From JAAZBA01 sp964461815 (GTDB lineage Bacteria > Bacillota > Clostridia > Oscillospirales > QAMX01): DNA of 64,000 nt. The notes under the pieces were generated by a model. That model saw only the letters and a list, made by a program, of their open reading frames with translations. It did not search any database and was not told the DNA's origin. The stretch is taken from the NCBI GenBank assembly GCA_964461815.1, contig CAYWVF010000003.1:75598-139597 (forward strand), written 5' to 3'. Every line of letters begins with the position of its first letter. Position 1 is the first letter of the stretch. The position numbers were made by a program, and so were the translations under genes. This document shows positions 43,024-51,785 of the stretch, in pieces.

Positions 43024-45702
43024 ATGGCGACACAAAAGAGTATGAACGGCAAAAACACAAAAGCCAAAATGTCAACAAAATCTAATACAAGGAAAACGGC
43101 TGTAAAGCAGACAGGGAAAGCAGCGAAGAGTAAGAAGAAAGTAGGGAAGACCGTAAAGAAAAAGTCTCAAAGACGAGAGATATGGGTCGTAGGTACTTTC
43201 TTTGCAGCATTCATTCTAATGCTTGCAATATTCGGTGTAGATGGACTTCTGCTTGATGCTATCCGTTCACTTATACGTGGACTGTTTGGCGCAGGGTCTT
43301 ATATTATGCCGTTTGCTTTTTTAACAGCATGCATAATAATACTGTTTGCACGTGGAAAACCTGTAGCATACAAGCTTTTCTGGGTGTTTTCCATACCTGT
43401 ATTGATAGGAATACTTGAGCAAGCATTATTCTGTAATATAGATTTTTACAGTAATTACGTCGGAAATCTGTACAAAACAGGTGCAGAGCTTAAGTCAGGT
43501 GGTGTTATTTCTGGCGGTATATCAATGCTGCTTACCGCTATGCTTTCGGAAGTCGGAACGATCATAATAACATCGGTATTTCTTATATATGCTATATTGG
43601 CATTGTGCAACATCAAGCTTACAAATATATTTGATTTTATACTTAATTTCAAAGATGAGTTTGAGGAGAAGAGATTAGCTCAAATAGACGAGGAGTATGA
43701 CGAATATGATGATTATGAGGAATACGATGAGCCGATAGAAGAATATATACCACCGGCACCGAAAATCACTAAAAAGAGGGAAATACCGTCTTCTGAAAAA
43801 CAGAAAAAGTGTAAAATGACAGATATTCCTCTGGATGCTGTACCCCCAATGAGAAAAGAAACGTTCAAAAAAGAGATAGCCATGGAGGTTGAATCTTCCG
43901 ATGATGTTGATTCCGGATCTGAGAGTGAGTATAGCAGTACAGACATGGTGTCGGAAGAAATTGAAAACCGAATCGAACAGAGTATAGATGATATAAATAA
44001 GTATACTCAAAAGATTGAACACGAAAAAACAGATCTGCCGTTTGAGCCGGATGATGATTTCAAAGAAGCCCCATTGCTCGACGAAGAAAACGAAGAGTAC
44101 ATATATGAACCGCAGGATATATCCTCAGCTCAGGTATCACTTGAGCCGGATTCTGCTGCTGCGAATGTAACTGTAGTTGATACGCACCAGGTTAAAGAAG
44201 AAACGACAGATGAGATAAAGTCGGTTCAATCAGAAGCAGAGAACGAAAAGGAATACATATTCCCTCCGATATCACTGTTGAATGAAGACCAGACAAATCA
44301 TTCTGATGATGCAACGGAAGAATTGAGAGGGCGTTCTCAGAAGCTCAGTGATACTCTTTCAAGCTTCGGCGTTGAGGCTCAAATTATCAATGTAATAAGA
44401 GGCCCGTCTGTAACAAGATATGAGTTACTTCTTGCAAGAGGTGTAAAGCTGACGCGCCTTACAGCACTGCAAAATGATATCGCACTTGCTCTCGGTGCAT
44501 CCAGTGTACGTATAGCTGCAATACCGGATAAATCGGCAGTAGGTATAGAAGTACCGAATAAAGTAGTGCAGACGGTATATCTCAAGGATGTGCTTACATC
44601 AAAGGCTATGGCTGATGCGAAGAGTAAGATAGCTTTTGCTATAGGCAAAGATATTACAGGCTCGTGTATAGTAGGTGACATAGGCAAAATGCCACACATG
44701 CTTATAGCAGGTACAACAGGCTCAGGCAAATCTGTATGTATAAATTCAATAATTGTAAGTATTCTTTACAGAGCAACGCCTGATGAAGTGCGATTTATCA
44801 TGATAGATCCCAAGATGGTAGAACTTGGAAATTACAATGGTATACCGCATTTGCTGATACCGGTGGTTACCGATTATAAAAAAGCATCGGGAGCTCTGAA
44901 TTGGGCAGTTGTTGAAATGGAACGCAGATATAAGCTGATGTTCGAATGTAATGTGAGAGATCTTGCAGCATACAATAATGCAATGAAAAAGCTTGGTAAT
45001 CCTACATTACCGCAGATCGTGATAATAATTGATGAGCTTGCAGACTTGATGATGGTTGCAGCTAAGGAAGTTGAAGAATCAATATGCCGTATAGCGCAAA
45101 AAGCACGTGCAGCCGGAATGCATCTTATCATAGCAACGCAGCGACCGTCTGCGGATGTGCTCACAGGTCTGATGAAATCCAATATACCATCACGTATAGC
45201 TTTTGCTGTTGCATCTCAAGTAGAGTCAAGGATCATACTTGATACGGGCGGTGCTGATAAGCTTATCGGTCGAGGAGATATGCTGTATGCACCTATAGGT
45301 CAGGAAAAACCTCTTCGTGTTCAAGGCTGCTTTTTGAGCGGTGATGAGGTGGAATCTATAACAGATTTTATAAAGCAAAGCTCGACAGCAGATTATTCTC
45401 CGGAAATATTAGAACATATTGAGCGAAAAGCAAGCGACAGTGAGCATGGCGGAGACAGAGATAGCGACGAGGATAGTGACGAGCTTCTCAACGATGCTAT
45501 TGATGTAGTGTTGCAAACAGGTCAGGCATCATCATCGGTATTGCAGCGAAAGCTGAAGATCGGGTACGCGCGTGCTGCAAGAATTATAGACCAAATTGAG
45601 GATAGAGGTATTATCGGACCTTTAGATAGTTCTAAGAACCGTCAAATATTGATATCTAAGGCGGATTGGCAGGAAATGAAAGCTCGAAGAGAGAATTATT
45701 AG
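43024..45702 (+). CDS. ftsK: DNA translocase FtsK/SpoIIIE
   Basis: 892 residues. A Lys/Thr-rich cytoplasmic start (1-50) precedes four membrane segments (about 52-200), a highly acidic linker (about 215-440), the alpha-beta motor (about 440-790) with Walker A 'GTTGSGKS' near 563-570 and 'IIIDELADLMM' Walker B, and a C-terminal gamma winged helix ('LQTGQASSSVLQRKLKIGYARAARIIDQIE') that reads KOPS/SRS polarity sequences. It pumps chromosomal DNA through the division or sporulation septum. In a spore former with sigF, this may be the SpoIIIE role. Confidence 0.96.
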   Translation: MATQKSMNGKNTKAKMSTKSNTRKTAVKQTGKAAKSKKKVGKTVKKKSQRREIWVVGTFFAAFILMLAIFGVDGLLLDAIRSLIRGLFGAGSYIMPFAFLTACIIILFARGKPVAYKLFWVFSIPVLIGILEQALFCNIDFYSNYVGNLYKTGAELKSGGVISGGISMLLTAMLSEVGTIIITSVFLIYAILALCNIKLTNIFDFILNFKDEFEEKRLAQIDEEYDEYDDYEEYDEPIEEYIPPAPKITKKREIPSSEKQKKCKMTDIPLDAVPPMRKETFKKEIAMEVESSDDVDSGSESEYSSTDMVSEEIENRIEQSIDDINKYTQKIEHEKTDLPFEPDDDFKEAPLLDEENEEYIYEPQDISSAQVSLEPDSAAANVTVVDTHQVKEETTDEIKSVQSEAENEKEYIFPPISLLNEDQTNHSDDATEELRGRSQKLSDTLSSFGVEAQIINVIRGPSVTRYELLLARGVKLTRLTALQNDIALALGASSVRIAAIPDKSAVGIEVPNKVVQTVYLKDVLTSKAMADAKSKIAFAIGKDITGSCIVGDIGKMPHMLIAGTTGSGKSVCINSIIVSILYRATPDEVRFIMIDPKMVELGNYNGIPHLLIPVVTDYKKASGALNWAVVEMERRYKLMFECNVRDLAAYNNAMKKLGNPTLPQIVIIIDELADLMMVAAKEVEESICRIAQKARAAGMHLIIATQRPSADVLTGLMKSNIPSRIAFAVASQVESRIILDTGGADKLIGRGDMLYAPIGQEKPLRVQGCFLSGDEVESITDFIKQSSTADYSPEILEHIERKASDSEHGGDRDSDEDSDELLNDAIDVVLQTGQASSSVLQRKLKIGYARAARIIDQIEDRGIIGPLDSSKNRQILISKADWQEMKARRENY

Positions 45703-45726
45703 AAAAGACACGTTGGAGGAACATGA

Positions 45727-46233
45727 ATGCATAAGTTTATCGAAATTTTACCATCTGAGATCGTTGAAAATCCTTTCAAATTAATAGGAAAAAAGTGGCT
45801 TCTTCTTACGTCAGGAAGCAGAGAAGCATACAACACAATGACAGCAAGTTGGGGACAAGTAGGAGTGTTGTGGAATAAAAATGTTGCGACTGCATATGTT
45901 CGTCCTCAACGATATACATTCGAATTTATGGAATCTAATGATTATTACTCGATGTCGTTCTTTAGCGAAGAATATCGCGGCGCCTTGAAGATATGCGGTA
46001 CAACGTCTGGAAGAGATACAGACAAGGCAAAGCTTGCAGGACTTACTCCGATATTTGAAAATGGATATACATATTTTGATGAAGCTGCACTTGTGTTAGT
46101 GTGCAAGAAGCTATATGTACAAGATATAGCTCCGGAGTGCTTCTTAGATAAAGAAATCGATAGTAAAAACTACAATAATGATTATCACCGTCAATATATA
46201 GGTGAAATAACAAAGGTATTACTGGGTAGATGA
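45727..46233 (+). CDS. Flavin reductase-like FMN-binding protein
   Basis: 168 residues with a flavin reductase-like split barrel: 'KKWLLLTSGSREAYNTMTASWGQVGVLWNKNVATAYVRPQRYTFEFM' covers the FMN-binding region, and 'YYSMSFFSEEYRGALKICG' follows. Members reduce FMN or bind it for electron transfer. The substrate is unknown. It is located between ftsK and the radical SAM gene, and its TGA overlaps the ATG start of the latter, suggesting coupled translation. Confidence 0.87.
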   Translation: MHKFIEILPSEIVENPFKLIGKKWLLLTSGSREAYNTMTASWGQVGVLWNKNVATAYVRPQRYTFEFMESNDYYSMSFFSEEYRGALKICGTTSGRDTDKAKLAGLTPIFENGYTYFDEAALVLVCKKLYVQDIAPECFLDKEIDSKNYNNDYHRQYIGEITKVLLGR

Positions 46234-48191
46234 TGAAGAATACAGATTTTTTGCCTGTGTCGATCGAAGACATGAAAGAGCGCGGTTGGGAGTATTATGA
46301 TTTTTTGCTGATAACAGGTGACTCCTACGTGGATCATCCATCCTTTGGAGCGGCAGTAATAGGCAGAGTACTTGAAAAAGAAGGATATAGAGTAGCTGTA
46401 ATGGCACAGCCCGACTATAAAAATGAGGACGCTTTTAAAGCATTGGGGCGTCCTCGTCTTGCTGCACTTATTACCGGCGGCAATATAGATTCTATGGTCG
46501 CAAACTATACAGTATCCAAAAAGAGAAGAATGAATGATGCATATACTGCCGGAGGTAAGAATATAAAACGCCCTGACAGAGCTGCAACAGTATATTCTCT
46601 TTGCATCAGAAAGGTATATAATGATCTTCCTATTATTCTTGGCGGCATAGAAGCATCGCTTCGCAGATTTGCACATTACGACTATTGGGATGACAGAGTA
46701 TATCCATCTATACTTGTTTCGTCAAAGGCTGACATCGTAGTATATGGAATGGGCGAGTATCCGATCTGCGAGATAGCAAGAAGGCTTGATTACGGAATGC
46801 CGATCAATGATGTACGCGGAACATGTATTATGATAAATGATCCGTCGGAGTGTGCATACCCATCATTGCAGTGTGCTCCATATGAAAAGCTCTGTACAGA
46901 CAAACGAGCCTATGCAGAGTCTACAAAAATGCAGTATAAAGAGCAGGATCCGGTGACAGGAAGGGCCATATTGCAGCGCCATGGGGAGAAATATTTACTT
47001 CAGAATCCTCCGGCACCACCTATTTCGACTCCGGACTTTGATGCTGTAGCCGAACTTCCATATGCAAATGCATATCATCCGATGTACGAGCCGATGGGTG
47101 GTGTTGCAGCTATAAATGAGGTGGAGTTTTCGATAATACACAATAGAGGCTGCTTTGGTGCATGTAATTTTTGTTCACTTGCTTTTCATCAAGGAAAGGT
47201 CATCTCTGTCAGAAGCCATGAATCTGTTATTGCAGAGGCAAAAAAGCTTACACAGAAGAAAAACTTCAAAGGATATATTCATGATGTAGGAGGACCAACG
47301 GCAAATTTCAGACATGTTTCCTGTAAAAAGCAACTTAAATCGGGTATGTGTCGAAACAGAAACTGTTTGTTCCCAACTCCATGTCCTAATATGGATGCAT
47401 CACAGAGTGATTATGCTGATTTACTTGAGGAGCTTAGAGGTATTCCCGGAATAAAAAAAGTGTTTGTACGATCCGGCATACGCTTTGACTATCTTATGTG
47501 TGATAAGTCCGACAGACTGTTTGCGAACCTGGTAAAGCACCATGTGAGTGGACAGCTAAAGGTAGCTCCCGAGCATTGCAGCAAAGACGTACTATATTAT
47601 ATGGGAAAACCGGAAATAGAAACGTATAATAAATTTACGGAACGCTTTAAAGAATACAACAAACGCTTTGGACTAGAACAGTACCTTGTCCCGTATCTTA
47701 TGAGCTCACATCCGGGCAGCACGATGAAAAATGCTGTGGAGCTTGCCGAGTATCTGAATAAATCAGGACATATGCCTGAACAGGTTCAGGACTTTTATCC
47801 TACGCCAGGAACGCTTTCGACGTGTATGTATTATACAGGGATAGATCCGCGAACAATGAAAGAAGTATATGTTCCAAAGGATCCTCATGAAAAAGCCATG
47901 CAGCGTGCTTTGATGCAGTGGCGAAAGCCTGAGAATCGAGCGCTTGTGCTTGAAGCATTAAGGATCGCAGGCAGAACAGATTTGATCGGATTTGAAAAAG
48001 GCTGCCTCATCAGACCTTATATCAAGAAAAAGTCCGATGAGACAGCGAAAGTGCAAAAACAAAATACTATACCAAATAACGCTAAAAAAGCAGAGACTAC
48101 TTCGAAGCCTTCCGGAAGATCAGCGAAACCCAGTCATGGCTCTCGTGAGTCGAGACCAACTCAAAACCGCAGTCGCAAAGGGAAGAGATAA
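46230..48191 (+). CDS. YgiQ family radical SAM protein
   Basis: 653 residues. The N-terminal 'FLLITGDSYVDHPSFGAAVIGRVLEKEGYRVAVMAQPDYK' is the YgiQ-specific cobalamin-binding-like region. The radical SAM cluster is Cys308-x3-Cys312-x2-Cys315 in 'CFGACNFCS'. The reaction is not known. A basic, low-complexity tail (about 595-653, rich in Lys, Ser, Thr, Asn) is the part that overlaps prmA on the opposite strand by 95 bases. Start ATGATG: 46230 or 46233. Confidence 0.93.
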   Translation: MMKNTDFLPVSIEDMKERGWEYYDFLLITGDSYVDHPSFGAAVIGRVLEKEGYRVAVMAQPDYKNEDAFKALGRPRLAALITGGNIDSMVANYTVSKKRRMNDAYTAGGKNIKRPDRAATVYSLCIRKVYNDLPIILGGIEASLRRFAHYDYWDDRVYPSILVSSKADIVVYGMGEYPICEIARRLDYGMPINDVRGTCIMINDPSECAYPSLQCAPYEKLCTDKRAYAESTKMQYKEQDPVTGRAILQRHGEKYLLQNPPAPPISTPDFDAVAELPYANAYHPMYEPMGGVAAINEVEFSIIHNRGCFGACNFCSLAFHQGKVISVRSHESVIAEAKKLTQKKNFKGYIHDVGGPTANFRHVSCKKQLKSGMCRNRNCLFPTPCPNMDASQSDYADLLEELRGIPGIKKVFVRSGIRFDYLMCDKSDRLFANLVKHHVSGQLKVAPEHCSKDVLYYMGKPEIETYNKFTERFKEYNKRFGLEQYLVPYLMSSHPGSTMKNAVELAEYLNKSGHMPEQVQDFYPTPGTLSTCMYYTGIDPRTMKEVYVPKDPHEKAMQRALMQWRKPENRALVLEALRIAGRTDLIGFEKGCLIRPYIKKKSDETAKVQKQNTIPNNAKKAETTSKPSGRSAKPSHGSRESRPTQNRSRKGKR

Positions 48192-49077
48192 CATCTTCCT
48201 TACGTGAGCTTATGATACCCGATGTTATAAGAGTACCGTTATCGTCTAGGCTGTCCATAAAGAAGTCGGACATGGCTCTTATAATATCGGCTACAATATT
48301 GGCAACGATGACGTTATAGCGTGTCTCCTTAAGCCTATGCTCAAGCGCTGTATCTGAAAGAATATTTCCGCAAAATGCGTCGTATCTGTCAGGTGCAAAA
48401 CCGTTTCCGCTGATGTTTTCACGAGCAATACGAACTGAGTTTTCATCAATATCTACGGCTGTTATGTGCTTTGCTCCGAGATACAGAGCCGCAGTGGAGA
48501 GGATACCGCTACCGCATCCCATATCAAGAACTTCGTTGGTTTCATTTGAAACATACTTTTCCAGTGAGATCATGCAAAGCTGAGTTGTGTCATGACTTCC
48601 CGTGCCGAATGATGTTGATGGGTCGATCTCGATAATATGTCTGTTGGTTTTATTGTCATAATTTTCCCATGATGGCTTGACCACGAATTTTTCGCCTACT
48701 TCGAAAGGTTTAAAGTATTGCTTCCAATTGTTAGCCCAGTCTTCTTCATGAACATTTGCAAGCTCTATTTCCAGTCTACCGTATTTGTTCTCGGTATCAA
48801 AGGCATGAAGATTTGCAAGCTGTGAGCGAATATTGGCAAGCGTTTCGGCACCTTGATTGTTATCTGCAATATATATCGTGATGTTTGTTTCGACATTTTT
48901 TAGCTTCATGAGGTCTTCGTCTACATAATCCCAATAGATCGTAGTATCATTTAGAAAATTTTCAAAATCTGCACTGTCTTCAATAACGAATCCTGTGATC
49001 CCGGCATCCATTAGTCTCGAGGTAACAGGGTCGATACCCTCCGTAGTCGTATATATTTTTGCTTCAATAAAATCCAT
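48097..49077 (-). CDS. prmA: Ribosomal protein L11 methyltransferase
   Basis: 326 residues. It trimethylates L11 at lysines and the N-terminus with SAM. An N-terminal L11-binding domain (1-~60, 'FIEAKIYTTTEGIDPVTSRLMDAGI') precedes the methyltransferase core with 'ASFGTGSHDTT'-type 'PSTSFGTGSHDTTQLC', 'VLDMGCGSGILSTAA' and 'VIVANIVADII'. The 3' end runs 95 bases into ygiQ on the other strand. Both products appear full length, so the overlap looks genuine. An AGGAATAC ribosome binding site precedes the start. Confidence 0.95.
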   Translation of the reverse strand: MDFIEAKIYTTTEGIDPVTSRLMDAGITGFVIEDSADFENFLNDTTIYWDYVDEDLMKLKNVETNITIYIADNNQGAETLANIRSQLANLHAFDTENKYGRLEIELANVHEEDWANNWKQYFKPFEVGEKFVVKPSWENYDNKTNRHIIEIDPSTSFGTGSHDTTQLCMISLEKYVSNETNEVLDMGCGSGILSTAALYLGAKHITAVDIDENSVRIARENISGNGFAPDRYDAFCGNILSDTALEHRLKETRYNVIVANIVADIIRAMSDFFMDSLDDNGTLITSGIISSRKEDVISSLCDCGFELVSTHESHDWVSLIFRKASK

Positions 49078-49155
49078 ATGTATTCCTCCGATTATATGTT
49101 ACTAATATTATACTCTATTTTTCAAGCAATATCAATCAATATGTTATTTTAAGTA

Positions 49156-49184
49156 TAGACAAAATCACTTATATTTGTTATAAT
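49156..49184 (+). promoter_or_regulatory. Promoter of rsmE, nearly leaderless transcript
   Basis: TAGACA at 49156-49161, 17-base spacer, TATAAT at 49179-49184. The expected start point, 49190-49192, coincides with the GTG at 49192 and lies nine bases before ATG 49201. Confidence 0.7.
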
Positions 49185-49191
49185 AATCTAA

Positions 49192-49935
49192 GTGAGGGTG
49201 ATGCTTCTGAAATTCTTTGTAAATCAAAGCGATATAGCTGAAAATTCTATCATCTTAACCGGCGATGACTACACACATATCTCCAGAACATTACGTATGA
49301 GACGGGGAGAAAAGCTTATTATATGCGATTCTAAATGTATGGATTATTACTGTGTCATATCTGATATAGATTCATCAAAGGTCGTTGCAGATATTGAGCG
49401 ATCGGAGCTTTCACAAAGCGAACCGTCTGTAAGATTTACCGTATTTGCCGCATTCCCGAAAGGTGATAAAGCCGAAACGATTGTTCAAAAATGCGTAGAG
49501 CTTGGTGTATCTAATATTGTATTCTTTTTATCCGAAAGGTGTATATCAAGACCTGATGCTAAATCGGCGAGGTCTAAGATAGACAGATTGCAGCGTGTAG
49601 CTCTTGAAGCAGCGAAGCAGTCGGAAAGAGGGATCATCCCACAGGTTGAAGGTATTATTTCGTATGATGATATGCTGAGATCAGCATCGACATACGATTT
49701 GTCGCTGTTCTTTTATGAACGCGGTGGTGAAAATTTGAAAAGTTTGACGAGAAATAAGACGTTTGATAATATATGTGTTATAACAGGGCCTGAAGGTGGA
49801 TTTGAGCAAGTAGAAGTAGAAAAAGCCAAATCGGAAAATATACAAATTGCATCGCTTGGAAAGCGAATATTGCGCTGCGAAACAGCACCTTTATGTGCAA
49901 TATCGGCGCTTATGTTTGCTACAGATAATTTATAA
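49192..49935 (+). CDS. rsmE: 16S rRNA (uracil1498-N3)-methyltransferase
   Basis: 247 residues from GTG 49192, or 244 from ATG 49201. A SPOUT (trefoil-knot) methyltransferase: 'YTHISRTLRMRRGEKLIICD' is the N-terminal PUA-like part, 'QKCVELGVSNIVFFLSERC' and the knot 'ICVITGPEGGFEQVEVEKAK...LGKRILRCETAPLCAI' form the SAM site. Homologues begin near 'LKFFV', supporting ATG 49201. It is divergent from prmA, the usual prmA-rsmE neighbour pair, here with opposed strands. Confidence 0.95.
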   Translation: MRVMLLKFFVNQSDIAENSIILTGDDYTHISRTLRMRRGEKLIICDSKCMDYYCVISDIDSSKVVADIERSELSQSEPSVRFTVFAAFPKGDKAETIVQKCVELGVSNIVFFLSERCISRPDAKSARSKIDRLQRVALEAAKQSERGIIPQVEGIISYDDMLRSASTYDLSLFFYERGGENLKSLTRNKTFDNICVITGPEGGFEQVEVEKAKSENIQIASLGKRILRCETAPLCAISALMFATDNL

Positions 49936-49973
49936 AATTTAAAGCCGTGTATTTCGGCAGAATGGGTGTTATT

Positions 49974-50684
49974 ATGAGAATATTGGCAATAGGTTGTCAT
50001 CCCGACGATCTGGAGATCGGCTGCGGCGGAACTATAGCTAAGTACGCCAAGCTGGGTCATACAGTAATTATGGCTCATGCAGCAAACGGTAATATGGGAC
50101 ATGTTATTATTCCACCGGAAGAGCTTGGACCGATGCGTACAAAGGAAGCAGAAAATGCAGGTAAAATTTTGGGCGCAGAAGAAGTTATCAATATTGATGT
50201 AGGCGATCTTATGGTTACATCTTATGATGAGGATATTGCACGCCGTATCTGTGAAGTTATACGTTATGCACGTCCGGATGCTATCATTACTCCGTCTACA
50301 AATGACTATATGCGTGATCACAATGAAACTGCAAAAGCTGTTTTCAACGCTTCTTTCTCTGCTTCGATCCCTCACTATGTTACAAAGAGCGAAGCATTCC
50401 CGGGTAATGGCTGTCCGATATACTATATGGACAATCTTGCAGGTGTAAACTTCCTCCCGACAGAGTATGTTGATATTTCCGATACTATCGAAATAAAAAT
50501 CGAAGCTCTTAAGTGCCATGACAGCCAGATACGTTGGATGCTTGAGCATGATAATATAGATTTTTGTGATTTCGTGCGTACATGTGCTAAGTTTAGAGGA
50601 CTTCAGTGTAATGTAGCTTATGCAGAAGGCTTCCGCAGCTGCATGACATGGCCGCGTATTCCTACAAAGCGTTTACTTCCATAA
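49974..50684 (+). CDS. PIG-L / LmbE family deacetylase
   Basis: 236 residues. The zinc site is in 'LAIGCHPDDLEIGCGGTIAKYAKLGHTV' (His-Pro-Asp-Asp) and 'RDHNETAKAVF'. The family removes acetyl groups from N-acetylglucosamine-containing substrates (GlcNAc-PI, mycothiol and bacillithiol precursors, chitobiose). The gene is followed 39 bases later by a NagB-like isomerase and then a TIM-barrel isomerase, suggesting catabolism of an N-acetylated sugar. ATG 49974 has only a weak GGGTG; longer in-frame starts (49947, 49962) have nothing better. Confidence 0.85.
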   Translation: MRILAIGCHPDDLEIGCGGTIAKYAKLGHTVIMAHAANGNMGHVIIPPEELGPMRTKEAENAGKILGAEEVINIDVGDLMVTSYDEDIARRICEVIRYARPDAIITPSTNDYMRDHNETAKAVFNASFSASIPHYVTKSEAFPGNGCPIYYMDNLAGVNFLPTEYVDISDTIEIKIEALKCHDSQIRWMLEHDNIDFCDFVRTCAKFRGLQCNVAYAEGFRSCMTWPRIPTKRLLP

Positions 50685-50723
50685 AGGAATAAATATAAAT
50701 TAAAATAAAGGAGAGTACTTATT

Positions 50724-51674
50724 ATGGATTTTATGTCAACCGTTAAGGGTTCATTGCTGGAAGGTTTCTTCCCGGCAGGATGGGATATGCAGAAATTTGA
50801 TGACTGCTGCAAGTTCCCACCGGAAGCAGTCACAGAGCGTCAGGAATTTTGGAACAAGGACTTTAATCCTGTAGAGTGCCAGAATGTTTATGATTTTGAT
50901 ATGATGATGGGTCATGAGATCGCTTTTGAGATCAAAAAAGCGAGAGATGCAGGTCAGAAGCTTGCTATGATCCTTCCGGTAGGCCCTATGGGTATGTATC
51001 GTTGGGCAGTTTACTTCCTTAAGGCTTGGAATGTTTGCTGTGATCACGTTTACGGATTCAATATGGACGAGTGGAGCGATGCAGAAGGTAATACACTGCC
51101 GTCAGATAACACAGCAGCTTTCCAGTATGCTATGAAGGACGCTTTCTACGGACCTCTCGGAGAGCTTACAGTTCCGGAATCTCAGCGTAATTTCGCTACA
51201 AAGGATAATCTTCCTACATATCCCGAAAAGATAGCAAAGCTTAAGGCAGAAGGCGCTAAGCTCATCACAGTATTCGGTATCGGTCGTATGTTCCATATCG
51301 CATTCTGGGAGCCTCACTTTGCAGCTGAGTTTAAGACAGTAGAAGAATGGAAGAACAATTACTACAGAATCGGAGCTAAGCTTCATCCTCTTACAATAGA
51401 GCAGAACGCTATCACAAGCTTTAAGAGCAGAACGACACTTGTACCGTGCCGTGCAAATACGATCGGCCCGGGCCTCTTCCTCCAGTCTGATTATATCATC
51501 GGCGGTTGCGACGGTGCATTTAACCGCGGTATGATGTGGCAGGGTATGGAACTGTGGGTAACACTTCGTCATGGTCCTAGCATGTGGCTTCCGTCTACAT
51601 TTATGCCAACACTTCCCGGTAAGCTGTTCTTCCTGAAAGAACTGGCAGGTCCGCTGGTTGCTGAGTGTAACTAA
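50724..51674 (+). CDS. Glucosamine-6-phosphate isomerase/deaminase-like protein (NagB family)
   Basis: 316 residues, longer than classical NagB (about 240-260). 'LAMILPVGPMGMYRWAVYFLKAWNVCCDHVYGFNMDEW' matches the NagB core, where 'FNMDEY' follows the phosphate-binding loop. The usual 'TGSTP' loop is 'VGPMGM' here, and the sequence has extra segments ('PGLFLQSDYIIGGCDGAFNRGMMWQG'). It probably deaminates or isomerises an aminosugar phosphate other than plain GlcN-6-P. It is likely co-transcribed with the PIG-L deacetylase. Confidence 0.78.
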   Translation: MDFMSTVKGSLLEGFFPAGWDMQKFDDCCKFPPEAVTERQEFWNKDFNPVECQNVYDFDMMMGHEIAFEIKKARDAGQKLAMILPVGPMGMYRWAVYFLKAWNVCCDHVYGFNMDEWSDAEGNTLPSDNTAAFQYAMKDAFYGPLGELTVPESQRNFATKDNLPTYPEKIAKLKAEGAKLITVFGIGRMFHIAFWEPHFAAEFKTVEEWKNNYYRIGAKLHPLTIEQNAITSFKSRTTLVPCRANTIGPGLFLQSDYIIGGCDGAFNRGMMWQGMELWVTLRHGPSMWLPSTFMPTLPGKLFFLKELAGPLVAECN

Positions 51675-51691
51675 ATTAAAGTAATATAAAG

Positions 51692-51761
51692 CATGGAGCA
51701 CAGGTATGATTTAAATGGGAGTATATTTTCTATTATGATTACCTGTAGCTCCATGTTTTTT
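51692..51761 (+). terminator. Terminator after the NagB-like gene
   Basis: CATGGAGCACAGGTA (51692-51706) pairs with TACCTGTAGCTCCATG (51740-51755, one bulge) followed by TTTTTT. Because the next gene has its own AAAGGAG, read-through may still supply it. Confidence 0.8.
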
Positions 51762-51785
51762 AGTGATAAAAGGAGCGGATATATT

